In this document: piece after piece, positions 32,605 to 40,633 of the stretch | How positions within the stretch are numbered: the stretch's first letter is position 1 | Layout of the letters: each line of letters starts with the position of its first letter | From: CAWUIO01 sp963922455 | GTDB lineage: Bacteria; Bacteroidota; Bacteroidia; Cytophagales; Microscillaceae | Reading direction: 5' to 3' | Length of the DNA stretch: 40,700 nt | Assembly: GCA_963922455.1 (NCBI GenBank) | Contig: CAWUIO010000060.1 | Span: 1 to 40,700 of the forward strand | Notes under the pieces: generated by a model | Database searches by the model: none | What the model was told of the DNA's origin: nothing | The model's input: the letters and a program-made list of their open reading frames with translations, nothing else | Program-made: the position numbers and the translations under genes

Positions 32605-33447
32605 TTAGTCTAGACCAATCGTAAGTACCGGGATATCCGAAGAACGAACCACACCCTCACTTACACTTCCTCCCAATAATCGCGCAAAGCCTTTCCTTTT
32701 TCTAGAGGCAACCACAATCAAATCAGCCTTAACATCTTGGGTAAAATGGTGGATTCCATCTTCTTCATTATAATCGCAGTAAATGCTGAAGTTGTAATTA
32801 TTGATGTTATTGTCTTGGGCAAACTTTCGGGCTTTCTCTTCTAAGATACTTGTTTGTGAAAAGTCGGCCGGGGTATTTACATACACTAAATGGATCGTAC
32901 TATTAAAAGTCTCTTGAAAGCTTTTTAAATACGCTATGGGCATGGGGTGCCTAGATTCCAAATCACAGCCAAAGACAATATGATCAAATTTCACTTCTTG
33001 ATTTAAATTTCGGGTAGTAAGGACTGGGCAAGTGGATTGCCGTACTACTTTTTCGGCATTTGATCCAATAAACATGGCATCGTAACCACTTTCCCCGTGG
33101 GTACCCATCACTATAAAATCCACTTCTTTTTCTTCTCCAAAATCTAAAATAGCCTGCTTGATGTTTCCTGAACGAATTTCATAAGAGACCTTATCATATG
33201 CAGACGCATCTACTTGTTTTTGTAGATTTTGTCGGAGCTTGTCTACAACTCCCCCCAAATAGTCATGTTCACTGCCCGCATTGATTAGGGTACGGTCGGC
33301 ATTAGCCTCTATTTTCACGCTATCGGGGGCCAACATTACGTGAAGGAGTATGATTTCTCCCCCAGATTTGTTAGCAATGGCCAGAGCCAATTTAAAAGCA
33401 AAATCGGCAAATTCGGAGAAATCGGTTGGTACTAATATTTTTTTCAT
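32605..33447 (-). CDS. Universal stress protein with two UspA domains
   Basis: The 280-residue cytosolic protein is a tandem UspA fusion. Domain 1 (1-148) starts KKILVPTDFSEFA and has the nucleotide-binding motif GTHGESGYDAMFIGS at 115-129. Domain 2 (about 155-280) has ASRKRKGFARLLGGS at 247-261, where the first glycine of the G-x2-G-x9-G[ST] motif is replaced, so nucleotide binding may be limited to domain 1. UspA proteins bind ATP or AMP and are linked to stress survival. The gene shares no operon partner closely, since LysE starts beyond a 154-nt gap. An A/T-rich inverted repeat lies upstream. Confidence 0.93.
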   Translation of the reverse strand: MKKILVPTDFSEFADFAFKLALAIANKSGGEIILLHVMLAPDSVKIEANADRTLINAGSEHDYLGGVVDKLRQNLQKQVDASAYDKVSYEIRSGNIKQAILDFGEEKEVDFIVMGTHGESGYDAMFIGSNAEKVVRQSTCPVLTTRNLNQEVKFDHIVFGCDLESRHPMPIAYLKSFQETFNSTIHLVYVNTPADFSQTSILEEKARKFAQDNNINNYNFSIYCDYNEEDGIHHFTQDVKADLIVVASRKRKGFARLLGGSVSEGVVRSSDIPVLTIGLD

Positions 33448-33483
33448 GTGCAGATAATTGAACTAGTGAGGAAATATAGTTTT

Positions 33484-33502
33484 ATTTTATATAAGATAAA
33501 AT
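33484..33502. promoter_or_regulatory. A/T-rich inverted repeat upstream of the UspA gene
   Basis: ATTTTAT-ATAAG-ATAAAAT lies 37-55 nt upstream of the start codon. It could be an operator, but in such A/T-rich sequence chance is also possible. Confidence 0.3.
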
Positions 33503-33601
33503 GATTTTACTCATATAAATATAGTGATCATACGAAAAGAAGAGGAAGTATAAGATTTTAGTGTAGGAAAAGAAAATTAGAGAAGGATTTTTTATCTAAA
33601 A

Positions 33602-34234
33602 TTACCCCGCTTGGGTAATCAAAATAAAATGGTAAAACAAACGAAAACTAAAGAGTATCAATAGGAAGCCAATCACGTGATTGATCTTGTTTAACAATTG
33701 ATTGCTCATGGTCTTTCCAGTTTGGTTGGCTATATAGGCCTTCAAGCAATCGGTACTAAAAATTGTTATCAAGACAATAGCATAGAAAAGAAAGGCCTCA
33801 TAGGAAGTATATTGCTTTTGAATATCTACGGAAGCAATGACCATAAACCATAAAATAAAGGTAAATGGGTTTAGAATATTAAGCCCAAAACCTTCCAAAA
33901 TATATTGATAATCCGGGATGTTTTTAGCAAAACGGTAGGACTTGGGATTATTATGGTGCCGCAATGCATTAATTCCAAATACCAACACTAGTACCCCTCC
34001 CAAGAGGCTAAAAGCCTGTTCAAAAAAAAGTGTTTCTAAAAGGTGGCGAAAACCAAGATAAGCAAACAGTAGGATAAGCATATCACTTAAAACAATTCCA
34101 GATGCAAACAATGCACCTTTGGAAAAACTGTGATGAATTCCTACTTTTATTAAAGTAAAGAAGGATGGGCCCAAAGCGATCAATGCCAATAATATACCCG
34201 TCAATAAGCCCCATAAGATCGCATCAAATACCAT
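33602..34234 (-). CDS. LysE/RhtB-family amino-acid exporter
   Basis: The 210-residue inner-membrane protein has six predicted hydrophobic segments. The family's N-terminal signature is seen as GLLTGILLALIALGPSFFTLIKVGIHHSFSKG, followed by ASGIVLSDMLIL. Members export amino acids such as lysine, arginine, threonine or homoserine by proton antiport, but specificity is not readable. I chose ATG 34234, because a TAACTTTG promoter box at 34296-34303 lies inside the 20-codon upstream extension and that extension is polar. It follows the SiaC-like gene on the same strand but appears to have its own promoter. Confidence 0.85.
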   Translation of the reverse strand: MVFDAILWGLLTGILLALIALGPSFFTLIKVGIHHSFSKGALFASGIVLSDMLILLFAYLGFRHLLETLFFEQAFSLLGGVLVLVFGINALRHHNNPKSYRFAKNIPDYQYILEGFGLNILNPFTFILWFMVIASVDIQKQYTSYEAFLFYAIVLITIFSTDCLKAYIANQTGKTMSNQLLNKINHVIGFLLILFSFRLFYHFILITQAG

Positions 34235-34295
34235 AGAGCAAAGCTTTGGTGAAAACTTAGTACTTCTCTCATAGTAGTATAAGAGAAGAGCCACA

Positions 34296-34324
34296 CAAAG
34301 TTATTATTTTTTTAAAAAAACAAA
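34296..34324 (-). promoter_or_regulatory. Promoter of the LysE-family gene
   Basis: On the minus strand, TTTG (34324-34321) and a perfect TAACTTTG (34303-34296) are 17 bp apart. The predicted transcription start near 34289 gives a leader of about 55 nt to ATG 34234. Confidence 0.5.
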
Positions 34325-34359
34325 AATGATTCCCCAGGAGGAGCTAATTAATTAGAATT

Positions 34360-34752
34360 TTACGAGACTCGGTAGGATATTTTCTCTATTTCAATGTAAC
34401 GCACTAAGGCTTCCATATCAGAAGCACTGGCATACATGTCTTCATCATCTTCCTCGTAATACCATTGAATGAGTACCTTATGACCCTGAGAAGCCAATTG
34501 ATCTAATCGTTTTATAATCTCTACCAAGCATTTTTGGGTAGAGGTATTAAAGTATTCAAGCTTAATAGAAAAGATTGTACGATTGCTTGATGGCGATTGG
34601 ATGTATTGGTCTATCCAATTCAATAAAGGTAAGTAAAAACTATCTGTGGTTTCTGGCATGGAGCGATAGCCAGTAACTTCAAGATGTCCCCTTGTATAAT
34701 CAAATCGTACAGAAGGTGTTTTGGAGGTCTCCGGTATGATCAACGAATCCAT
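34360..34752 (-). CDS. SiaC/DUF1987-family regulatory phosphoprotein
   Basis: The 130-residue cytosolic protein fits the DUF1987/SiaC family in length and motifs: KTPSVRFD near the start, TGYRSMPE at 27-34, LEYFNTSTQKCL with N69-T70-S71-T72, and a C-terminal WYYEEDDEDM. In Pseudomonas, SiaC is phosphorylated on a threonine in the equivalent NTSS segment and acts in a partner-switching pathway with SiaA, SiaB and SiaD that controls cyclic-di-GMP and aggregation. T70 is the likely counterpart. No SiaA phosphatase or SiaB kinase gene is adjacent. It lies 85 nt after nuoB on the same strand with its own promoter box. Confidence 0.85.
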   Translation of the reverse strand: MDSLIIPETSKTPSVRFDYTRGHLEVTGYRSMPETTDSFYLPLLNWIDQYIQSPSSNRTIFSIKLEYFNTSTQKCLVEIIKRLDQLASQGHKVLIQWYYEEDDEDMYASASDMEALVRYIEIEKISYRVS

Positions 34753-34788
34753 AATCCCCTTTCCTTTTATCCTCTAAATATATAATAG

Positions 34789-34796
34789 CAAAGGTA
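34789..34796 (-). promoter_or_regulatory. -7 box for the SiaC-like gene
   Basis: The minus strand reads TACCTTTG, an exact TAnnTTTG match, 37 nt before the start codon. No -33 TTTG was found at normal spacing. Confidence 0.45.
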
Positions 34797-34837
34797 AACG
34801 TATTTTACGAAATTTTCGTATAGTTGTCCCTATCAAT

Positions 34838-35350
34838 TTACAATGGAAGCTTAGATAATGCTTTGGGAGCACTTAGTTTTTCCGATTTAATTTTCTCTTG
34901 AAGCTTTAGAAACCCTCCTATTAATGCCTCTGGCCGAGGAGGACATCCTGGAACATAAATATCAACCGGAACAATTCTATCTACTCCTTTTACAACGTGG
35001 TAACCGTGTTCCCAGTAAGGTCCGCCGCAATTGGAGCAAGACCCCATCGAGATTACATAGCGTGGTTCTGCCATCTGTTCGTAAAGTCTCCGAATCCGGT
35101 CAGCCATCTTGAAGGTTACGGTTCCGGCTACAATCATCACATCTGATTGCCGGGGAGAGGGCCGGGGAAATATTCCAAAACGATCTAAATCATAACCTGA
35201 AGCAAAGGTAGCCATCATCTCAATAGCACAGCAGGCCAAGCCAAAACTCATAGGCCACAAAGATGATAAGCGCGCCCAGTTAAGTACTTGTTCGGTTTGG
35301 GCTAAGATGATATTATCTTTTTGAAATTGTTGGTCTAGTAAACTTTTCAT
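34838..35350 (-). CDS. nuoB: NADH-quinone oxidoreductase subunit B
   Basis: NuoB holds the terminal N2 [4Fe-4S] cluster that hands electrons to quinone in complex I. The 170-residue length is normal. The four ligands are present: C40 and C41 in GLACCAIEMM, C105 in GSCSNCGG, and C136 in PGCPPRPE. An additional C108 occurs in the third motif. RFGIFPRPSPRQSDVMIVAG is the quinone-site region. It starts 11 nt after nuoA, so the two are co-transcribed. The usual next genes (nuoC, nuoD) are absent, and a SiaC-like gene follows. Confidence 0.97.
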   Translation of the reverse strand: MKSLLDQQFQKDNIILAQTEQVLNWARLSSLWPMSFGLACCAIEMMATFASGYDLDRFGIFPRPSPRQSDVMIVAGTVTFKMADRIRRLYEQMAEPRYVISMGSCSNCGGPYWEHGYHVVKGVDRIVPVDIYVPGCPPRPEALIGGFLKLQEKIKSEKLSAPKALSKLPL

Positions 35351-35361
35351 AAGGGTCTGTC

Positions 35362-35859
35362 TTAGACATCCACTTGGGATTTTTGAGCATAACGTTGATT
35401 TACCTCTTCATAAACTCCTGAAGGAATCTTTGACTCAAATGAACTTGTAGATTTGTGGGAAGGTATCCAATCCAAGTATCCTTTAACCCATACATAGGCC
35501 AAGCCTAATACCAACAAAAAGATAAAGAGAAATATCTCTCCAAGGGAAAACCAGCCCCAAATTCCATCAGATTGATGAATTAAATCTTTTCGTCCAAATA
35601 CAATTGCCCAGGGAAATAAAAAAACAATTTCAACTTCAAAGAGGATGAAAATCAGGGCTACGATGTAGTATTGGATAGGAAACCGGCCCCAGGCGCCACC
35701 TACCGGCTCTTCACCACACTCGTAGGCTATAAGTTTTTCTGGATTTGGCCGTTTAGGTCTTAGGAAGGAGGCCGTTAAAAGCCCCATACCTACAAAGATG
35801 ATTCCTCCCAAAATGAATAATAGAATACTTGCAAACTCCGTTATTTGAGGATTATTCAT
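35362..35859 (-). CDS. nuoA: NADH-quinone oxidoreductase subunit A
   Basis: NuoA is a small membrane subunit of complex I next to the quinone tunnel. The 165-residue protein has three membrane helices at about 9-31, 65-88 and 105-127. The conserved loop is AYECGEEPVGGAWGRF, followed by ALIFILFEVEIVFLFPWA with the conserved glutamate pair. The C-terminal tail of about 30 polar residues is longer than in many homologues. It is the first gene of a nuoA-nuoB pair and diverges from the hemerythrin gene over a 63-nt region holding a TATATTTG box for this gene. Confidence 0.97.
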   Translation of the reverse strand: MNNPQITEFASILLFILGGIIFVGMGLLTASFLRPKRPNPEKLIAYECGEEPVGGAWGRFPIQYYIVALIFILFEVEIVFLFPWAIVFGRKDLIHQSDGIWGWFSLGEIFLFIFLLVLGLAYVWVKGYLDWIPSHKSTSSFESKIPSGVYEEVNQRYAQKSQVDV

Positions 35860-35902
35860 TAATTTTCGATGCTTAAAGGGAAGGATAACACAAATTCAAA
35901 AA

Positions 35903-35910
35903 CAAATATA
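35903..35910 (-). promoter_or_regulatory. -7 box of the nuoAB promoter
   Basis: The minus strand reads TATATTTG, an exact TAnnTTTG match, giving a leader of roughly 37 nt to the nuoA ATG. It directly abuts a 12-bp palindrome. Confidence 0.5.
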
Positions 35911-35922
35911 AAGAATATTCTT
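35911..35922. promoter_or_regulatory. 12-bp palindrome between nuoA and the hemerythrin gene
   Basis: AAGAATATTCTT is a perfect palindrome. It lies immediately before the hemerythrin ATG at 35923 and abuts the nuoA -7 box, so a protein bound here could affect both genes. It is a candidate operator only. Confidence 0.4.
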
Positions 35923-36372
35923 ATGAAAAGGCATGCGGTGCTTATCCCTATCTCACGCCAACATCACCCAATGTTGCTTCTTTCACAACTCTTAAAAAGA
36001 AATGCTCCTGCCTACCGGGGTTTGCCCACCACCCCAGAGGGTAAATCTGCCTACGCTCGGGAGCAATTTAAAGAATTGTTGGAAGGCCATTTTCAAAAGG
36101 AAGAACGTATTCTGTTTCCTTACTTAAAAGAAAGAGTGCCTAGTTTAGAAGGAATGATCAATCAATTATTAGAAGAACATCAGGTCTTAATTCAACTATT
36201 TCAACAGTTATTTAATAACCGGTCTACTGCCGATGTTAATCTTTTAGATAGCCTTGGCCGGAAACTTGAGTATCATATCCGCAAAGAAGAACGTGAGTTT
36301 TTTCAAGAAGTGCAGAAAAGACTCTCGGAAACTGAATGGCAAGATTTACAAGCCCTCCTGTATTCTGAATAA
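35923..36372 (+). CDS. Hemerythrin-domain protein
   Basis: From ATG 35923, chosen over an upstream in-frame start that has a polar 18-residue extension, the protein has 149 residues. It forms a four-helix hemerythrin fold with iron ligands at family spacing: H14 or H15 in SRQHHPML, H56 and E60 in EGHFQKEER, H86 in EEHQVL, and H118 with E122 or E123 in EYHIRKEER. It probably binds a di-iron centre that senses or stores oxygen or reacts with NO or peroxide. Divergence from nuoAB suggests a link to respiratory or redox state. It has no signal peptide. Confidence 0.9.
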   Translation: MKRHAVLIPISRQHHPMLLLSQLLKRNAPAYRGLPTTPEGKSAYAREQFKELLEGHFQKEERILFPYLKERVPSLEGMINQLLEEHQVLIQLFQQLFNNRSTADVNLLDSLGRKLEYHIRKEEREFFQEVQKRLSETEWQDLQALLYSE

Positions 36373-36378
36373 GCACTT

Positions 36379-36404
36379 TTTGGGGAAGCCCTTCCTTCCC
36401 CAAA
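36379..36404 (+). terminator. Hairpin after the hemerythrin gene
   Basis: TTTGGGGAAG (36379-36388) pairs perfectly with CTTCCCCAAA (36395-36404) over a 6-nt loop, 6 nt after the stop codon. No T tract follows, so it may be a weak or factor-assisted terminator or an mRNA end-stabilising hairpin. Confidence 0.5.
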
Positions 36405-36434
36405 GGATGTACTGGAGACTGATTTAAACACACT

Positions 36435-39400
36435 ATGGTAAAGCAGAATGAAATATTTTCCGGTTTTGCTTTATTTCTGATTGGATTTTTGGGTTTTTGC
36501 CCCTTTCCAGGATACACTCAATCTCCCTCAGATCATTGGTATTTTGGTGATTTTGCGTCAGTTGATTTCAATCAAGATCCCCCACAGGCCCATATTGCCA
36601 GTGCTTTGAAAAGTCCAGAAGGTTGTGCGAGTATCTCAGACTCTGAGGGACAATTGCTTTTTTACACCAATGGACAAACTGTCTGGAACCGCTTGCATAG
36701 CCCCATGCCACACGGTTTAGGTTTAGCAGGGGATACCTCATCAAGCCAATCGGCTATCATCTTGCCTTATCCAGGAAATGAGAATCTGTATTTTTTATTC
36801 ACAATTGATAATAATATAGGCAGTCGAGGCCTGAGCTATAGCCTTATTGATATGAGGGCCGACCAAGGTCTGGGAGATGTTGTCATAGACAAGAAGAACC
36901 AAGCTCTTTTTAGTCCAGCGTCCGAAAAAGTTAGTGCCACTCTCCATGCGAATGGTCAGGACTATTGGTTGGTAGCCCACCGCTGGAACTCAAGAGATTT
37001 TTATGTGTACAGGGTGAGTGCTCAAGGTTTACAGGCCAACCCACAAATTTTTCAGGTGGGCCTTGAACATGCTGGGGTAAACCGTAATGGGCACGGGTAT
37101 ATGAAATTTTCTCCAGATGGTAGCCTCCTGGCCCTTGCCTTAGGAGAGTTGGGCAAATGTGAGCTATTTCAATTTAATCGTGAAAGCGGTCTCGTACAAG
37201 AATATGCTCTTATTGAAGGCTATGATTATGTATACGGCTTAGAGTTTTCTCCTGATAATAGCAAACTTTACTTGAGTTTCCGCTATGAACAAGGGATTGA
37301 TCAATATGACCTCTTAGATAAATCTCCCGAACAACTTACTAATAGTGCATATAGTATTCCTACCCAATTTCCGATCGGGGCCCTACAACTAGGCCCAGAC
37401 TTGCATATCTATGCTGCCAAAGAAGACTCAAGTTTAGGGCTCATCCCAAATCCGAACGTATTGGGGGAAGCCTCAGGATATGTGTCTCAAGGACTTGACC
37501 TAAAGGGCAAAAAAGCTCGTTTGGGTCTGCCTAATTTTGTGCAACACTTTTTTTTACCCGCCCGTTTTCGGGTAAGTAATTCTTGTAAGGGCAGAGAAGC
37601 AAAATTTTCCCCCCAAGACACGAGTGGTGTTCTTTCCTTTTTATGGTTTTTTGGAGATAGCACCCTTGGGATAGCCAATCAATCTTCTCTAGCTTTTCCG
37701 GGGCACATATACCAAGCGGCAGGATCTTACCAAGTTAGTTTAGAGCTTCGTTACCCAGGAGGACTTATACAGCAATACAAGCAAGAAGTTACCGTAGATG
37801 ATCCCTCTCCCTTAGATTTTGATCTGGGAAAAGATACGACACTCTGTGAAGGAGACACTTTGCTAATTCAAGTACCCCTAAGCCCAAATACACGCTATCA
37901 ATGGCAAAATAACCCAAACTACAATCAAGCTAGTTTTCCAATTTTCCAGGCAGGAAGCTATGTACTTGAAGTCGAGAATGCCTGTGGCATTAAAAAAGAT
38001 ACGCTGCGGGTCTTTTCCCAGGATCTCGGGGTAATTCCTCCCAAAAAGTATATGATTTGCCCCGGTGAGGGATTGAATTTAAATATGTATACTCCGGGCG
38101 CTACCCGTTATACTTGGCAAGACGGATACCAAGGATCAGAACGTACTGTATTTGAGAGTGGTTCTTATGAGGCCCGTATAGAAACAGTTGCCGGATGTTT
38201 GTTGGAAAAGGAGAGCCACATTGTCTTACTTACAGAAACCTTAAACTTACTCCCAGATACGGTTCGTCTGTGCCGGGGAAATTTGATACGTTTAGGAAGC
38301 TCAGACCTACAAACTTTTGACAATTATACAGACTTTCGTTTTTTATGGGAAAATGGCTCGACAGAAGCTTTTCGTTTACTAAACAACCCAGATACTACGA
38401 CAGTCCTACGCAGAGAAACCCTAACTAGGCAGCTTACTATAAGCGGAAAGCCTTGTTTTCTTTCTGAATCTGTGATTGTTGAGTACCTTCCTTATGACCC
38501 TCCATTCCTTAACTTGCCAGGGCAAGTACAACTATGCCCGGGAAATAAGGTAGCCTTGGATGCCAGTATACCCCAAGGGCAACAATATGCTTGGTATGAG
38601 CTAACTGAACAAGGAGAATTAGGGGCTTTACAAAGTGATTCGGCCCGTTTTGAAACAGCAGTGCCCGGTACTTACCAAGTTTTTGCATATGATCTAAATT
38701 GTGTAAGCACTCAAATTGTAGAAGTAGAAGGCCAAGGTTTACCCACTTTTGAGATAGAAGGCCGTCCCATTTGCCCTAAACCTGGAGCTACCTCACTTCT
38801 TTCGGTCTCTTTACCTCCCCAAATACCAGCTAGTGCCTATTCATACGTATGGGAAGATGGAAGTACGTCTCGCTTGCGCACGGTTGATACAGTTGGAACC
38901 TACTCAGTAATTGTAAGTAATGCCTGTGGGAGTATAGAAAAAAGCTACAATTTACCTTGGAACCCCTTACCTTCGGCCCAAGTAGAGCTTGGCCCTGATA
39001 CTACGCTCTGCTTTGGGCAGACTTTACTATTAAGTGCTGAAAACCCAGAAGTCGGCTATGATTATACATGGCAGGATGGCTCCAAAGATGCTACATTTTT
39101 GGTACAAGAACCAGGAAGATACCGGGTTTGGGTAGATAATGGCTGCACTGTGGTCCGCGATGCCATCCGTGTGCATTATGCCCCTGTCCCAAGTGCTAGC
39201 TTTAACGATGAAGAATACCTCTGTGGAGGAGAACCTATCCTTTTAAATGCCGAAAATCCGAATGCTCGCTACTTATGGACCCATGAAACGGGGGATACCT
39301 TATCGCAAGGCCCCGCCATTTGGGTAGAAGAAGCCGGGCGTTATCAGGTTAAAATTCAAGACTCCTGTTATACGGTTGAATATGAAGCGCTTGTATTATC

Positions 39401-40511
39401 TTTTGAATCGGCTACCGAATTGGGCGATAGCCTACTATATTGTGACCGAGAAGAAGTAGTATTAGGTGAGGCAGCCCGTGCAGGACTGAATTACCTCTGG
39501 CAAGACGGAAGTCAGGAATCGATTTACGTAGCCCGAGAATCGGGATGGTATTGGCGTCAAACGCAATCGGCAGCATGTGTGCTTCGAGATAGTGTTTACG
39601 TTGGGCTTTGGAGCAACCCATTAGATTTAGGCCCCGATACGAGTCTTTGTCTGGGTGAGGAGCTTATATTAGCCGCGGATGTGGACTATCCTGGGGCACT
39701 TTATCGTTGGAGTATTCCTGGATATTATGACTCAGAAATTAGAGTAAAAGACGCGGGCCAGTATTGGGTAGAAGTCGATCTGGGTTATTGTGTGTTTAGA
39801 GATAGTATGCAAGTAGACTACTCAAAAGAACCCCAAGTAGATCTAGGGCCCGACCAAATCTTGTGTGAAGGTGAATCTTGGATACTATCGGTCAATGATC
39901 CGACGGCCCAAATACGCTGGATGGGCTTGGCTGATTCTAATCAAAATAGATTTCCTGTGAGCTCCTCGGGTACGTATTGGGTAGAATTAGTAAATAGCTG
40001 TGCTGTGTATACCGACACCATTGAGATCCAATTTGTCTCCCCCCCCGAGATAAATTTGGGCCCCGATACCCTAATGTGTGCACAGGAAAGTATAATACTG
40101 GGTCCTCTTAGTACAGGACCGGGAGTACATTATGTATGGTCTAATGGAGAAACTTTAAACCAAATCCGGATTGATCGTCCAGGTATCTATTGGCTAGAGG
40201 CTAGGAAAGGGGCATGTGTTGTTCGGGATAGCGTGGAGGTGTTTTGGGAGGATTGTGAGGATTTTTTGGTACCCTACAATGTCATTACGCCCAATGGTGA
40301 TGGTCTCAACGATACATTTGAAATTCCGGACCTAAATCTCTCCGAGTGGCTTTTTGAGATCTATAACCGGCACGGTAACCTCATTTTTAGCTCGGATAAT
40401 TATCAAAATGATTGGTCATGCCCCAACCATCCGGATGGGGTATATTTTTATGTGCTTCAAAAGCAGGATAAAACACAAAAAATTAAAGGATGGATAAGGG
40501 TATTTAAATAA
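36435..40511 (+). CDS. Giant repeat protein with gliding-motility-type (T9SS) C-terminal domain
   Basis: The 1358-residue exported protein has a signal peptide ending PGYTQ near residue 29. Residues 30-375 form a predicted beta-propeller with FSPDGSLLALAL and FSPDNSKLYLSF repeats. A PKD-like domain follows at about 378-460 (WFFGDSTLG, HIYQAAGSYQVSLEL). Eleven repeats of about 75 residues then run from about 462 to 1270. Each opens with a variant of LGPDTTLCxGExLxL and contains YxWQDGS, GxYWV and a second cysteine. The C-terminal 80 residues (VITPNGDGLNDTFEI to KGWIRVFK) are the gliding-motility-associated C-terminal domain, a type B type IX secretion signal. It is likely a surface adhesin or extracellular structural protein. 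The paired cysteines suggest a disulphide in each repeat. Confidence 0.92.
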   Translation: MVKQNEIFSGFALFLIGFLGFCPFPGYTQSPSDHWYFGDFASVDFNQDPPQAHIASALKSPEGCASISDSEGQLLFYTNGQTVWNRLHSPMPHGLGLAGDTSSSQSAIILPYPGNENLYFLFTIDNNIGSRGLSYSLIDMRADQGLGDVVIDKKNQALFSPASEKVSATLHANGQDYWLVAHRWNSRDFYVYRVSAQGLQANPQIFQVGLEHAGVNRNGHGYMKFSPDGSLLALALGELGKCELFQFNRESGLVQEYALIEGYDYVYGLEFSPDNSKLYLSFRYEQGIDQYDLLDKSPEQLTNSAYSIPTQFPIGALQLGPDLHIYAAKEDSSLGLIPNPNVLGEASGYVSQGLDLKGKKARLGLPNFVQHFFLPARFRVSNSCKGREAKFSPQDTSGVLSFLWFFGDSTLGIANQSSLAFPGHIYQAAGSYQVSLELRYPGGLIQQYKQEVTVDDPSPLDFDLGKDTTLCEGDTLLIQVPLSPNTRYQWQNNPNYNQASFPIFQAGSYVLEVENACGIKKDTLRVFSQDLGVIPPKKYMICPGEGLNLNMYTPGATRYTWQDGYQGSERTVFESGSYEARIETVAGCLLEKESHIVLLTETLNLLPDTVRLCRGNLIRLGSSDLQTFDNYTDFRFLWENGSTEAFRLLNNPDTTTVLRRETLTRQLTISGKPCFLSESVIVEYLPYDPPFLNLPGQVQLCPGNKVALDASIPQGQQYAWYELTEQGELGALQSDSARFETAVPGTYQVFAYDLNCVSTQIVEVEGQGLPTFEIEGRPICPKPGATSLLSVSLPPQIPASAYSYVWEDGSTSRLRTVDTVGTYSVIVSNACGSIEKSYNLPWNPLPSAQVELGPDTTLCFGQTLLLSAENPEVGYDYTWQDGSKDATFLVQEPGRYRVWVDNGCTVVRDAIRVHYAPVPSASFNDEEYLCGGEPILLNAENPNARYLWTHETGDTLSQGPAIWVEEAGRYQVKIQDSCYTVEYEALVLSFESATELGDSLLYCDREEVVLGEAARAGLNYLWQDGSQESIYVARESGWYWRQTQSAACVLRDSVYVGLWSNPLDLGPDTSLCLGEELILAADVDYPGALYRWSIPGYYDSEIRVKDAGQYWVEVDLGYCVFRDSMQVDYSKEPQVDLGPDQILCEGESWILSVNDPTAQIRWMGLADSNQNRFPVSSSGTYWVELVNSCAVYTDTIEIQFVSPPEINLGPDTLMCAQESIILGPLSTGPGVHYVWSNGETLNQIRIDRPGIYWLEARKGACVVRDSVEVFWEDCEDFLVPYNVITPNGDGLNDTFEIPDLNLSEWLFEIYNRHGNLIFSSDNYQNDWSCPNHPDGVYFYVLQKQDKTQKIKGWIRVFK

Positions 40512-40633
40512 TCTCCGGGAGCTTTGCTTGACTTCAACTTTCACTCGAGCCCAATTTTTACTTCTAGCATACCGTCCTTAAGTCTTAGCCCATGCCTTTC
40601 CAGCTTGCCTATGTTTGGCTATTTTTTTCATTT

